This document shows, one piece after another, positions 54,251 through 63,609 of a stretch of DNA of 64,000 nucleotides (its first letter is position 1; each line of letters opens with the position of its first letter). Under the pieces are notes generated by a model that was given only the letters and a program-made list of their open reading frames with translations, ran no database searches and had not been told where the DNA came from. The DNA comes from Burkholderiales bacterium JOSHI_001 (GTDB lineage Bacteria > Pseudomonadota > Gammaproteobacteria > Burkholderiales > Burkholderiaceae_C): NCBI GenBank assembly GCA_000244995.1, contig CM001438.1:798921-862920 (forward strand). The letters run 5' to 3'. Made by a program: the position numbers and the translations under genes.

Positions 54251-54858
54251 GGGCGGGCCTTGTCAAGTCGGATGTCGGCCCGTGCCCCACTGGCGGGCAG
54301 TGCCAGGGCCTGGTCGCTGGCGGCTTCGCCCACCGGCAAGGCCGGGTGCCAGGCGCGCAGGCGGTAGCTGCCGGCGGGGGGCTTGTCCAGCAGCACGCGG
54401 CCCTGGGCGTCGGTCTGGCCGTACCAGGGTGTGTCCAGCACCAGCACCCAGGCGGCCATGGTGTCGTGGATGTTGCAGCCCAGCACGGCCACGCCGGGCT
54501 GGTCGAACACCACCGGCGCCACCGGCGTGCCGATGTAGAGCTTGATTTCGAAGCGCTTGGTGGGGGAGAAGGAATAGACGTGGTGGCGCACCGTGTCGCG
54601 GTTGGGAAAGGCCACCGCCGTGCCCACCGTCACCACGCTGACCTGGGGCAGGAACTGCTTGCCCTGCTGGGCGATTTCAGCGCCCGACAGCGGTTTGGCC
54701 GCCGCCGCGGCTTCGGGCGACTGCAGGAACACCACCGCACCGGGCAGCGGCCGGCCCTGGGCGTCGGATACCTGCACCTGCAGCGGCGCGGCGGCGGCCA
54801 GGGCGGGCAGCAGCAGCGCCATCGGCAGCCGCCAGGACGGGGCCGGGCGACGGTTCAC
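54247..54858 (-). CDS. exported cupredoxin-like protein (methylamine utilisation type)
   Basis: 203 residues with a signal peptide (LPMALLLPALAAAA). The fold is cupredoxin-like: VAFPNRDTVRHHVYSF gives His ligands and AVLGCNIHDTM gives Cys, His and Met, a type 1 copper set. A carboxypeptidase-regulatory-like region may follow (GQTDAQGRVLLDKPPAGSYRLR). Such proteins are often annotated as methylamine utilisation proteins without proof. It overlaps its neighbours by 4 nt on both sides, forming a three-gene operon with the DUF4394 lipoprotein and the GGDEF-EAL protein. Confidence 0.72.
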   Translation of the reverse strand: MNRRPAPSWRLPMALLLPALAAAAPLQVQVSDAQGRPLPGAVVFLQSPEAAAAAKPLSGAEIAQQGKQFLPQVSVVTVGTAVAFPNRDTVRHHVYSFSPTKRFEIKLYIGTPVAPVVFDQPGVAVLGCNIHDTMAAWVLVLDTPWYGQTDAQGRVLLDKPPAGSYRLRAWHPALPVGEAASDQALALPASGARADIRLDKARP

Positions 54859-55769
54859 GGTTCGATGGCCAGGCCGCGCAGCGGCGCGCCGTCGGCCAGC
54901 CGGCCCAGGGCCTGGGCACGGCCGCTGGCCAGGTCCACGCGGTACAGGCGTGTCACGCCTGCGCTGCGCAGGGCGGCCAGGGCCTGGTTGTGGACATCGG
55001 CGACGTCGAGGGCGGCGTCTTCGAGGGGCCCGCGCAGGCCCAGCGGCCCCACGGTGAACAGCAGGCCGGTGTTGGGCGACACCACCGGCTGCACCCCTTC
55101 CAGGCTGCCCTGGCGCACCAACAGGCCCAAGCCGGTGTCGATCGCGTAGTTGGTGGTCAGCTTGTCGTCCTTCTGGTGGTAGCTGTAGGCCGCGGCGGCC
55201 ACCTGCGGCACCCAGCCCTGGTGGGCGTCGCCCTCGGCGTAGCGCAGCGGGGCGTCGTCCTGAAGGCCCGGTTCGGCCGGGTTGCCGTCCACCGGCGCGC
55301 CGGTGTCCGGGTGCAGGCGCAGGTTGCGGCCCTGGCTGCCCACCACGCGGATGCGGTCTGCCGCGGGGTTGAAATCGAAGCCCCAGCGTGTGCCGGCCGG
55401 GCCCAGCGCGGCGGCAGCCCGGCCCACCGGGGTCAGCACGCCGGTGTCCGGCGCCAGCGTGTACAGCTGGCCGCTGGCGGCCAGGGTGTAGAGCACGCCC
55501 CGGGCGACGCGGAAGTCCAGGCCCACCAGGCTGTCGCCCGCCGCCAGGCCTTTCACCGCCACGCGGCTGAGCACCAGGTCCGGCGCGCTCGCGCGCACAC
55601 GGATCAGCGCATGGTCCTGCGTCAGGGCCAAGAGGCTGGGGTCGGCGGGCGCCGCGGCCGGCGCAGGCGCGCTGGCGAAGGCCACCGCGGGTGCCGGCAG
55701 GCGAAAGGCGCAGCCGGCGCCCCCGAGGGCCACCAGGAGGGGCAGGCAGAGGCGAAGCGATCGGTGCAT
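54855..55769 (-). CDS. DUF4394 family lipoprotein
   Basis: 304 residues from the ATG at 55769; a longer frame to 55859 is less likely because the signal sequence starts here. Lipobox GAGC near residue 20. The DUF4394 body has repeated beta-strand motifs (LYTLAASGQLYTLAPDTG, GFDFNPAADRIRVVGSQG, RLHPDTGAPVDG), likely a beta-propeller. The function is not known. First gene of the cupredoxin/GGDEF-EAL operon. Confidence 0.72.
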   Translation of the reverse strand: MHRSLRLCLPLLVALGGAGCAFRLPAPAVAFASAPAPAAAPADPSLLALTQDHALIRVRASAPDLVLSRVAVKGLAAGDSLVGLDFRVARGVLYTLAASGQLYTLAPDTGVLTPVGRAAAALGPAGTRWGFDFNPAADRIRVVGSQGRNLRLHPDTGAPVDGNPAEPGLQDDAPLRYAEGDAHQGWVPQVAAAAYSYHQKDDKLTTNYAIDTGLGLLVRQGSLEGVQPVVSPNTGLLFTVGPLGLRGPLEDAALDVADVHNQALAALRSAGVTRLYRVDLASGRAQALGRLADGAPLRGLAIEP

Positions 55770-55943
55770 GGGAGGGCCAGGGACCAGGAAGGACGCCTTG
55801 GGTATCGGCGCGCCGCGCCCGGCCTTGATGGGATCACTCCCAACTGGGACACCCACCAACTGGTCGGCCGGGCGGGCGGGCGCTACGGTTCAAGCTCGCC
55901 CGCAGCCCCTGTGGGCCGTGCAATTTGTGGAAAGGCCTGCGCC

Positions 55944-57656
55944 ATGTCCTTGACCTACACCGTCCGTTCGGGCGACACCCTGTCGCAGATCGCCGCCCGC
56001 CAGGGCGTTTCGGCCGATGCGCTGATGCGTGCCAATGGCATGAACCCGGCGCTGGCCGATGGCCGCGTCACCACCAACCCGGCCGACCCCGACCGGCTGA
56101 TGCCTGGCCAGCGCCTGTCCATTCCCACCGCCACCCCGGGCCTGGAGCGCGACGTGACGGTGCAGCCGGGCGACACGCTCAGCGGCTTGGCGTCGCGCTG
56201 GGGCGTTTCGCTGGAAAGCGTGCTGGCGGCCAACCCGCAGTTCGACGCCGCCCGCATGGACGGCGTGGCCAACAACAGCCGGGGCGCACGCGGCACCTGG
56301 GACCCGGACTCGCTGCGGGTGGGTGATGTCATCCACCGCCCGGCGGGTGGCACCGCGCCCACGGCGCCTGGCGGCGGCACCACGCCCACCCCGCCCGGCG
56401 GCGGCGGTGCGGGGGGCAGCGGCAGCAACGCCATCCTGAACGGCATGGACACCACCGGCGCCAGCGCACGCACCGCCAGGCAGGACGGCCTGGGCGCCGG
56501 CGTGCAGGCCTCGCGCACCATGGCCCGCACCGATGAGCGGCGGGTGATGGCGCACGCCGACCTGTTCAACGAGATGGGGGCCAAGTACAAGCTGCCGCCC
56601 GCGGTGCTGGCCGGCATTGCCAGCCGCGAAAGCCGCGGCGGCAATGCGCTGGACCGCAACGGCTATGGCGACGGCGGCCACGGCTTCGGCATCATGCAGG
56701 TGGACGACCGCAACGGCTTCGCGGTGAAGACCGCTGGTGGCCCGGCCGGGCGCGCCCACATCGACCAGGCCGCCAGCATCCTGCGCAGCAAGCTGGACGC
56801 GGTGCAGCGCCAGTACCCCAAGCTGTCGGAACAGGACCAGCTGCGCCTGGCGGTGTCGCGCTACAACGGTGGCAGTGGCGTGCCCGGCAACTTCGACCGC
56901 GGCACCACCGGCGGCGACTACTCGGCCGACGTGATCGCGCGGTCACAGTACTACGCCAGCCAGTGGCCCGGTGGCGCGGCGCAAGGCGCCGGGGCAGCCC
57001 CTGCTGGAGGCGGCGGCGCTGCGGCCGCCCAGGGTGCCGGCCTGCCCAACACCAGCGGCATGAGCGAGGCGCAGAAGTTCGACCTGTACGCCGGCCAGGT
57101 GCAGGCCCATGGCGACGCCGCGGCCCGCAACGACCTGGCCGCCGGCCAGCGCGTGATCGTGGGCCTGCGGGTGGACACCGCGGTGAACGCCAACGGGGGG
57201 CAGGGCCGCTACGACGACCGCATGGTGCTGCTGTGGAAGGACGCCAACGGCACCAAGCACGTGCGTGAATACAGCGCCAACACCGAACCCTCGTCGCGCT
57301 ACTACGACAAGGGCTACGGCGCCGACATCAATGGCGATGGCCGCAAGGAACTGGGCCGGCTGCAGGAAGGCAGCCTGCGCTACAGCGTGGGCCATTCGGC
57401 CCACCTGGGCGATGTGCTGCGCCCGCAGCAGGCCTACGCCGTCACCCGCGACACCAACCACGACAACCAGATCGGCGCCGGCGACAAGACCAGCCGCAGC
57501 GGCTCCGACTACCTGTTCCACGCCGGGGGCCGCAGCATGACCGGATCGGCCGGCTGCCAGACCCTGGCGCCCGGGGACTTCCAGGACTTCTGGTCCGCCC
57601 TCGGCGGGCAGCGCGACTTCAGCTACGTGCTGATGAACGTCACCCCGGGGCGCTGA
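55944..57656 (+). CDS. LysM-lysozyme protein with C-terminal SxGC domain, no signal peptide
   Basis: 570 residues. Two LysM motifs (residues 2-55, TYTVRSGDTLSQIAARQG, and 70-125, DVTVQPGDTLSGLASRWG), a Gly/Pro linker, a goose-type-lysozyme/SLT-like domain about 195-330 (LAGIASRESRGG with the catalytic Glu, GFGIMQVDDR, RYNGGSG), a Gly/Ala linker and a C-terminal domain with DYLFHAGGRSMTGSAGCQT, whose His and SxGC recall L,D-transpeptidase-like active sites. No export signal, so it may be a cell-wall-cleaving effector or autolysin using a special route. ATG 55944 is preferred; the frame extends upstream against the lipoprotein gene. Confidence 0.75.
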   Translation: MSLTYTVRSGDTLSQIAARQGVSADALMRANGMNPALADGRVTTNPADPDRLMPGQRLSIPTATPGLERDVTVQPGDTLSGLASRWGVSLESVLAANPQFDAARMDGVANNSRGARGTWDPDSLRVGDVIHRPAGGTAPTAPGGGTTPTPPGGGGAGGSGSNAILNGMDTTGASARTARQDGLGAGVQASRTMARTDERRVMAHADLFNEMGAKYKLPPAVLAGIASRESRGGNALDRNGYGDGGHGFGIMQVDDRNGFAVKTAGGPAGRAHIDQAASILRSKLDAVQRQYPKLSEQDQLRLAVSRYNGGSGVPGNFDRGTTGGDYSADVIARSQYYASQWPGGAAQGAGAAPAGGGGAAAAQGAGLPNTSGMSEAQKFDLYAGQVQAHGDAAARNDLAAGQRVIVGLRVDTAVNANGGQGRYDDRMVLLWKDANGTKHVREYSANTEPSSRYYDKGYGADINGDGRKELGRLQEGSLRYSVGHSAHLGDVLRPQQAYAVTRDTNHDNQIGAGDKTSRSGSDYLFHAGGRSMTGSAGCQTLAPGDFQDFWSALGGQRDFSYVLMNVTPGR

Positions 57657-57702
57657 ACTGCGGGCGCGAACCGGCGGCGGGCCAGCCGCTATCCTTGGCG
57701 CC

Positions 57703-58671
57703 ATGAAAGCGCTGGTGCTGTGCTGCCTGGCCGCGGCCCTGGTGCCGCTGGCGCGGGCCGAGACCGACGAAGCCTGGCAACTGCAGCCCCGCTGCGTGGC
57801 CCAGGTGTGCGTGGGCGACACGCTGTACACCGCGCGCCAGCGCCTGCCCGCCGGCTGGCGCCTGCGCGAAAGCGCAGGCCGGGCCGACTGGCGAGACCCC
57901 AGCGGCGCCTTGGCCGCCCGCTTCGTGCTGGAAGACGAACCGGCACCGCGGGCCGAGGCCCGCCGCATTGCGCTGATCGAAGTGCACCGCGCGGGCACCG
58001 GCACCGGGGTGAACGGCCTGAAGCTGGGCGATGCCGCCGCGGGGCTGGTGCCGGGCGCTGGGGGTGAATGGGCCCAGCCGGAAAACGGCCTGCGCTGGTG
58101 GCTGGCGCAGCGGCCCCAGGCCAGCGGCAGCGACAACTACCCGTTGAACCTGGGCGTGAACGAGCAAGACCGTGTGGTGCAGGCGGTGCTGAACGGCAAG
58201 CGCCTGCGCGAAACCAGCTTCCAGCGCCTGGCCGATGCGCTGGCCGCCAGCCGCCAGCGCCTGCAGGCCCTGGACGCCAAGAGCGCTGCGGTGCCCGAGG
58301 TGCCGGCCGCCGCGCAGCCACCCGGTGCGGTGCATGCCGACCTGGAATGGCTGCCCAAGTTGTTGACGCTGCGCTTCACCTCGCGCCTGGATTGCAGCGT
58401 GGCGTCTTGCGAGATCCTGCGGGTGGAGGTGGGTGGCCGGGCCCTGGGTGCGAACGACGGGCCGCGCGTCAAGCTGCCGGGCGGCGAGGGCGCGCGCTTC
58501 CTGCCCACGCGCTGTGGCGGTTCCTGCACCGCGGCGTCCATCGCCTTCCTGCGCCAGGGCCAGCCGGTGCGCCTGCAGTTCGACGCCACATTCGGCCGCC
58601 CGGGGGCGACGCTGTCGGCGGCGCAGGAGCAGGCCCTGCTGGCGGCCATGGCCTCCAGCACCTTGCACTGA
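57703..58671 (+). CDS. exported protein of unknown function
   Basis: 322 residues with signal peptide MKALVLCCLAAALVPLARA. No family recognised. Cys pairs (RCVAQVC, DCSVASC, RCGGSC) suggest disulfides in the periplasm. The middle resembles a protein that binds or hides a small domain (VNGLKLGDAAAGLVPG). It starts 46 nt after the lysozyme-like gene on the same strand; a role as its inhibitor or immunity partner is possible but rests on position only. Confidence 0.6.
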   Translation: MKALVLCCLAAALVPLARAETDEAWQLQPRCVAQVCVGDTLYTARQRLPAGWRLRESAGRADWRDPSGALAARFVLEDEPAPRAEARRIALIEVHRAGTGTGVNGLKLGDAAAGLVPGAGGEWAQPENGLRWWLAQRPQASGSDNYPLNLGVNEQDRVVQAVLNGKRLRETSFQRLADALAASRQRLQALDAKSAAVPEVPAAAQPPGAVHADLEWLPKLLTLRFTSRLDCSVASCEILRVEVGGRALGANDGPRVKLPGGEGARFLPTRCGGSCTAASIAFLRQGQPVRLQFDATFGRPGATLSAAQEQALLAAMASSTLH

Positions 58672-58684
58672 CAAACGCCAGCCG

Positions 58685-59797
58685 TCAGCCTTTGCTCGCG
58701 ATCACGCCGCCGCCCAGGCAGACCTCGCCGTCGTAGACCACGGCCGACTGCCCCGGCGTGACCGCCCATTGCGCTTCATCGAAGTCCAGCCTCAGCGTCT
58801 GGGCGTCGGCGCTGGCCAGGGTGCAGGCCGCATCGCCCTGTCGGTAGCGCGTCTTGGCGGCATAGCGGCCCGCGGCCGGCGCCTGGCCGGCCACCCAGGA
58901 CAGGTCCTGCGCCGTGAGCCCGTGCGACAGCAGCCAGGGGTGGTCGTGGCCCTGCACCACCACCAGCTGGTTGGCGTCCAGGTCCTTGCGCGCCACGAAC
59001 CAGGGTTCGTGCTCGCCGCCGCCGCGCGCTGCGCTTTTCTCCTTCACACCGCCGATGCCCAGGCCCTGGCGCTGGCCGAGCGTGTAGAAGCTCAGGCCCA
59101 TGTGCTGGCCCAGGGTGCGCCTGCGGTCGTCCACGATGGGACCGGGCTCGCGCTTCAGGTAGCGGTTGAGGAACTCGCGGAAAGGCCGCTCGCCGATGAA
59201 GCAGATGCCGGTGGAGTCCTTCTTCTTCGCGTTGGGCAGCCGAATCTCGTCCGCAATGCGCCTCACCTCGGTCTTCTTCAACTCGCCCACCGGGAACAAC
59301 GTGCGCGACAGCTGCGCCTGGTTCAGGCGATGCAGGAAGTAGCTCTGGTCCTTGGCTGGGTCCAGGCCCTTCAACAACTCGAAAGCGCCAGCACGTTCAC
59401 GCACGCGGGCGTAGTGGCCGGTGGCGATCTTCTCGGCGCCCAGGCGCATGGCGTGGTCCAGGAAGGCCTTGAACTTGATCTCGGCATTGCACAGCACATC
59501 GGGGTTGGGGGTGCGGCCGGCCTGGTACTCGCGCAGGAACTCGGCGAAGACGCGGTCCTTGTACTCGGCCGCGAAGTTCACGTGCTCGATCTCGATGCCC
59601 AGCACGTCGGCCACCGCGGCGGCGTCCAGGAAGTCCTGGCGCGAACTGCAGAACTCGGAATCGTCGTCGTCTTCCCAGTTCTTCATGAACAGGGCCACGA
59701 CCTCGTGGCCTTGCTGCTTCAACAGGTGGGCGGTGACGGCGGAATCCACGCCGCCGGACAGGCCGACGACGATGCGGTGGTGGGTGGGGGTGGGCAC
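58685..59797 (-). CDS. mnmA: tRNA-specific 2-thiouridylase MnmA
   Basis: 370 residues. It thiolates U34 of tRNA-Lys, -Glu and -Gln. PP-loop [17 protein letters not shown] near residue 10, the catalytic Cys pair in [10 protein letters not shown] and [10 protein letters not shown], and the tRNA-binding block [10 protein letters not shown] are all present. The start is a GTG at 59797 ([16 protein letters not shown]); no ATG is available upstream of the PP-loop. It lies 8 nt after nudJ, the same neighbours as in E. coli. Confidence 0.93.
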   Translation of the reverse strand: MPTPTHHRIVVGLSGGVDSAVTAHLLKQQGHEVVALFMKNWEDDDDSEFCSSRQDFLDAAAVADVLGIEIEHVNFAAEYKDRVFAEFLREYQAGRTPNPDVLCNAEIKFKAFLDHAMRLGAEKIATGHYARVRERAGAFELLKGLDPAKDQSYFLHRLNQAQLSRTLFPVGELKKTEVRRIADEIRLPNAKKKDSTGICFIGERPFREFLNRYLKREPGPIVDDRRRTLGQHMGLSFYTLGQRQGLGIGGVKEKSAARGGGEHEPWFVARKDLDANQLVVVQGHDHPWLLSHGLTAQDLSWVAGQAPAAGRYAAKTRYRQGDAACTLASADAQTLRLDFDEAQWAVTPGQSAVVYDGEVCLGGGVIASKG

Positions 59798-59805
59798 AGG
59801 CCGGA

Positions 59806-60288
59806 TTATCCCGGCGCGGCAAAGACCCCGGCTTCGGTCTGCAAGGTGTCCAGCGGGTGGCGCACGCCGCGCGCATGGTCTTCCACGCAGCGCAGCAGCA
59901 ACGGGCTGCGGTGGCGTTCCACGCTGGCGCGGATCTCGTCCAGGCTCAGCCACAGCGTGCGCACGACGGGTTCGTCCAGCGCGCGCCCGGCGATGCGTTC
60001 ACCCGCCTGGCCGCAGACCGCGAAGCGCAGGTAGGTGATGTCCTCGTCGCCGCGTTGCAGCCGGGCCAGGTACACCCCCACCAGGGCTTCGGGCGTGAAG
60101 GGGCAGGCGGTTTCCTCCAGCGCCTCGCGCGCCACGCCGGCCACGATGGATTCACCCGGTTCCAGGTGGCCGGCGGGGTTGTTCAGCTTCAGGCCCTGCG
60201 CGGTGTGTTCTTCCACCAGCAGGTAGCGCCCGCCGCGTTCGATCACCGCGGCCACGGTGACACTGGGTTTCCAACGCGCATCGCTCAT
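59806..60288 (-). CDS. nudJ: NUDIX hydrolase, NudJ type
   Basis: 160 residues with an intact Nudix box [20 protein letters not shown]. The order of blocks ([38 protein letters not shown]) and the position before mnmA match NudJ/YmfB, which hydrolyses nucleoside triphosphates and thiamine pyrophosphates. The ATG at 60288 has no strong ribosome site. Divergent from pntA; 180 bp between them. Confidence 0.85.
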   Translation of the reverse strand: MSDARWKPSVTVAAVIERGGRYLLVEEHTAQGLKLNNPAGHLEPGESIVAGVAREALEETACPFTPEALVGVYLARLQRGDEDITYLRFAVCGQAGERIAGRALDEPVVRTLWLSLDEIRASVERHRSPLLLRCVEDHARGVRHPLDTLQTEAGVFAAPG

Positions 60289-60468
60289 GGTTGTCGCACT
60301 GTGCCTTTCCGGCGCGGGCAAGGCCGGGCTTGTTCCTATGCCAGTGGCGACTGTACGCCGGGTGAACTCGGGTAAGCTCGCCGCCCAGCGCACCAGCCGG
60401 GCCCCTTGCCCCACAGGGCAACAGGGGTTCTTTCGAAGACCACAGACGCGCTGCGCGAGGAGATGTTC

Positions 60469-62049
60469 ATGTTGATCGGTGTTCCGCTTGAAACGGCGGC
60501 GGGCGAGAAGCGCGTTGCCACCGTGCCCGACGTGGTGGAAAAGCTCGTCAAGCTGGGCTTCAAGGTGGCCGTGCAAAGCGGCGCCGGGAACGCGGCGAAC
60601 TTTGCGGACGACACCTACCGCGCCGTCGGCGCCGAGGTGCTGCCCACGGCGGTCGACATCTGGGGCCAAAGCGACATCGTCTTCAAGGTGCGCGTGCCCA
60701 GCGCCGACGAAGTGGCGATGCTGCGCGAAGGCGCCACCCTCATCGGCTTCATCTGGCCGGCCCAGTACCCTGAACTGATGCAGCAGCTGGCCGCGCGCAA
60801 GGTCACGGTGCTGGCCATCGACTGCCTGCCGCGGCAGCTGAGCCGCGCGCAGAAGATGGATGCGCTGACCTCCATGGCTGGCATCAGCGGCTACCGTGCC
60901 GTGATCGAAGCGGCCAACGCCTTCGGACGCTTCTTCAACGGCCAGGTCACCGCCGCGGGCAAGATCCCGCCGGCCAAGGTCTTCATCGCCGGGGCCGGCG
61001 TGGCCGGCCTGGCGGCCATCGGCACCGCGGCCAACCTGGGCGCCATCGTGCGCGCCAACGACACCCGCGCCGAAGTGGCCGACCAGGTGGTGTCCCTGGG
61101 CGGCGAATTCGTCAAGGTGGACTACGAAGAAGAAGGCTCGGGCGGTGGCGGCTACGCCAAGGTGATGAGCGAAGGCTTCCAGGCCGCGCAGCGCGCGATG
61201 TACGCGCAGCAGGCCAAGGACGCCGACATCATCATCACCACCGCGCTGATCCCGGGCAAGCCGGCACCCAAGCTCATCACCGCCGAGATGGTGAAGAGCA
61301 TGAAGCCCGGCAGCGTCATCGTGGACATGGCCGCCGAGCAGGGCGGCAACTGCGAGTTGACCGAACCGGGGCAGGCCGTGGTGAAGCACGGCGTCACCAT
61401 CGTCGGCTACACCGACCTGGTCAGCCGCCTGGCCAAGCAGAGCTCCACGCTGTACTCCAACAACCTGCTGCGCCTGACCGAGGAGCTGTGCAAGACCAAG
61501 GACGGCGTCATCAACGTCAACATGGACGACGACGCCATCCGCGGCCTCACGGTCATCAAGGACGGCGCTGTCACCTGGCCGGCGCCGCCGCTGAAGCTGC
61601 CGGCCCCACCGGCCGCGAAACCGGCCGCGGCCGTGGTGGCCGCGCCCAAGGGCCACGGCCATGGCGCCGGCGAACCGATGGCCGCCAAGTCCCTGGCCAC
61701 CGTGTTCGGCATCGGCGCGGTGTTGTTCCTGCTGGTGGGCCTGTACGCACCGGCCAGCTTCCTGTCGCACTTCACCGTCTTCGTGCTGGCCTGCTTCATC
61801 GGCTACATGGTGGTGTGGAACGTCACGCCCTCGCTGCACACACCGCTGATGAGCGTGACCAACGCCATCTCGTCCATCATCGCCATCGGTGCGCTGGTGC
61901 AGGTGGCGCCGCCCTTGTCGGGGGGCGTGACCGACCGGCCCAACGCCCTGATCCTGGGCCTGGCGGTGTTCGCGCTGGCGCTCACGGCCGTCAACATGTT
62001 CGGCGGCTTCGCGGTCACGCGTCGCATGCTGGCGATGTTCCGCAAGTAA
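60469..62049 (+). CDS. pntA: NAD(P) transhydrogenase subunit alpha
   Basis: 526 residues. N-terminal NAD-binding domain I ([53 protein letters not shown]), an Ala/Pro/His linker near 390, and about four C-terminal membrane segments, so alpha-1 and alpha-2 are one chain as in E. coli. With PntB it couples hydride transfer from NADH to NADP to the proton gradient. ATG 60469 has GAGGAG 6 nt upstream; the ATG at 60463 overlaps that site and is rejected. An inverted repeat TTGCCC/GGGCAA lies at 60406-60421 in the leader. Confidence 0.93.
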   Translation: MLIGVPLETAAGEKRVATVPDVVEKLVKLGFKVAVQSGAGNAANFADDTYRAVGAEVLPTAVDIWGQSDIVFKVRVPSADEVAMLREGATLIGFIWPAQYPELMQQLAARKVTVLAIDCLPRQLSRAQKMDALTSMAGISGYRAVIEAANAFGRFFNGQVTAAGKIPPAKVFIAGAGVAGLAAIGTAANLGAIVRANDTRAEVADQVVSLGGEFVKVDYEEEGSGGGGYAKVMSEGFQAAQRAMYAQQAKDADIIITTALIPGKPAPKLITAEMVKSMKPGSVIVDMAAEQGGNCELTEPGQAVVKHGVTIVGYTDLVSRLAKQSSTLYSNNLLRLTEELCKTKDGVINVNMDDDAIRGLTVIKDGAVTWPAPPLKLPAPPAAKPAAAVVAAPKGHGHGAGEPMAAKSLATVFGIGAVLFLLVGLYAPASFLSHFTVFVLACFIGYMVVWNVTPSLHTPLMSVTNAISSIIAIGALVQVAPPLSGGVTDRPNALILGLAVFALALTAVNMFGGFAVTRRMLAMFRK

Positions 62050-62059
62050 GGAGACGACC

Positions 62060-63478
62060 ATGACTTCGAGCCTGGCCACCGTTTCCTACATCGGCGCCAC
62101 CATCCTTTTCATCCTCAGCCTGGGCGGGCTGGCGAACCCCGAAACCGCACGCCGCGGCAACCTCTTCGGCATGATCGGCATGGCCATCGCCGTGCTGGCC
62201 ACCGTGCTGGGCCCGCGCGTCTCGCCGGCGGGCATCCCCTACATTGTTGGCGCGCTGGTGGTGGGCGGGGCGGTGGGCCTCATCGCCGCCAAGAAGGTGC
62301 AGATGACGCAGATGCCCGAACTGGTGGCGCTGATGCACAGCCTGGTGGGCCTGGCGGCCTGCCTGGTGGGCTTCGCCAGCTACGTGGACACGTCCACCGT
62401 GTTCCCCACCGAAGCCGAGAAGGCCATCCACGAGGTGGAGATCTATGTCGGCATCCTGATCGGCGCGGTCACCTTCAGCGGGTCCATCATCGCCTTCGGC
62501 AAGTTGAGCGGCAAGATCGGCGGCAAGCCGCTGCTGCTGCCCGGGCGCCATCTGCTGAACCTGGCGGGCCTGCTGATCGTCATCTGGTTCGGCCGCGAAT
62601 TCCTGCACGCGCACGACATCCAGGCCGGCATGACGCCGCTGCTGGTGATGACGGTCATCTCGCTGCTGTTCGGCATCCACATGGTGATGGCCATCGGCGG
62701 TGCGGACATGCCGGTGGTGGTGTCCATGCTGAACAGCTACTCGGGCTGGGCCGCGGCGGCCACCGGCTTCATGCTCAGCAACGATTTGCTGATCGTGGTG
62801 GGCGCGCTGGTGGGCAGCTCGGGCGCCATCCTGTCCTACATCATGTGCAGGGCGATGAACCGCAACTTCATCAGCGTGATCGCCGGTGGATTTGGCGGTG
62901 GTGCGCCGGCGCCGGCCGCGGGCGGTGGCGGCGCGGCCGAACCGCAGGGCGAGGTGCAGCCCATCAACGCGGTGGAGACGGCGGAGCTGCTGCGCGAGTC
63001 CAAGAACGTGATCATCGTGCCCGGCTACGGCATGGCGGTGGCGCAGGCCCAGCACACGGTGTATGAAATCACCAAGCTGCTGCGCGAGAAGGGCGTGAAC
63101 GTGCGCTTCGGCATCCACCCGGTGGCCGGGCGCATGCCGGGCCACATGAACGTGCTGCTGGCCGAGGCCAAGGTGCCCTACGACATCGTGCTGGAGATGG
63201 ACGAGATCAACGAAGACTTCCCCAACACCGACGTCACCATGGTGATCGGCGCCAACGACATCGTGAACCCGGCCGCGCAGGACGACCCTGCGAGCCCCAT
63301 CGCCGGCATGCCGGTGCTGGAGGTGTGGAAGGCCAAGACTTCCATCGTGATGAAGCGCAGCATGGCCAGCGGCTACGCGGGCGTGGACAACCCGCTGTTC
63401 TACAAGGACAACAACCGCATGCTTTTCGGTGACGCGAAGAAGATGCTGGACGAGGTGCTGGCGGCGTTGCGCACCTGA
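62060..63478 (+). CDS. pntB: NAD(P) transhydrogenase subunit beta
   Basis: 472 residues: about nine membrane segments, then the NADP-binding domain III with [45 protein letters not shown], and the final [17 protein letters not shown]. Starts 10 nt after pntA with AAGGAG before the ATG. A perfect 7-bp hairpin follows the stop by 11 nt. Confidence 0.94.
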   Translation: MTSSLATVSYIGATILFILSLGGLANPETARRGNLFGMIGMAIAVLATVLGPRVSPAGIPYIVGALVVGGAVGLIAAKKVQMTQMPELVALMHSLVGLAACLVGFASYVDTSTVFPTEAEKAIHEVEIYVGILIGAVTFSGSIIAFGKLSGKIGGKPLLLPGRHLLNLAGLLIVIWFGREFLHAHDIQAGMTPLLVMTVISLLFGIHMVMAIGGADMPVVVSMLNSYSGWAAAATGFMLSNDLLIVVGALVGSSGAILSYIMCRAMNRNFISVIAGGFGGGAPAPAAGGGGAAEPQGEVQPINAVETAELLRESKNVIIVPGYGMAVAQAQHTVYEITKLLREKGVNVRFGIHPVAGRMPGHMNVLLAEAKVPYDIVLEMDEINEDFPNTDVTMVIGANDIVNPAAQDDPASPIAGMPVLEVWKAKTSIVMKRSMASGYAGVDNPLFYKDNNRMLFGDAKKMLDEVLAALRT

Positions 63479-63489
63479 CGCACCCAGGC

Positions 63490-63507
63490 CGTGGCGGCCC
63501 CGCCACG
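63490..63507 (+). terminator. hairpin after pntB
   Basis: CGTGGCG-gccc-CGCCACG, a perfect 7-bp stem 11 nt after the pntB stop; no T run follows. Confidence 0.45.
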
Positions 63508-63510
63508 ACG

Positions 63511-63524
63511 GTGACCCAGGTCAC
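63511..63524. promoter_or_regulatory. palindrome upstream of the last gene
   Basis: GTGACCCAGGTCAC, a perfect 6-2-6 repeat about 90 bp before the start of the next gene. It resembles GTAACCCAGGTTAC at 7654-7667. A CCTAGAGT follows at 63547, as also occurs shortly before marR at 7726. Confidence 0.4.
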
Positions 63525-63563
63525 ACAGCCGCACCGCGCACGCGCCCTAGAGTGTTTTCAGGG

Positions 63564-63587
63564 CCGCACGCGGTGCGGTTTTGTTTT
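63564..63587 (+). terminator. Rho-independent terminator-like hairpin
   Basis: CCGCAC-gcg-GTGCGG stem followed by TTTTGTTTT, the best intrinsic terminator signal in the window. It lies 85 nt after pntB and 22 nt before the next gene, so it either ends pntAB or works as a leader attenuator of the next gene. Confidence 0.6.
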
Positions 63588-63609
63588 CTGTCCCTACCTG
63601 GAAACCACC

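Noticed and set aside
51794-54367. An 857-codon plus-strand frame opposite the GGDEF-EAL gene
   Set aside because: Gln/His/Ala-rich shadow; the minus strand has intact GGDEF and EAL motifs.
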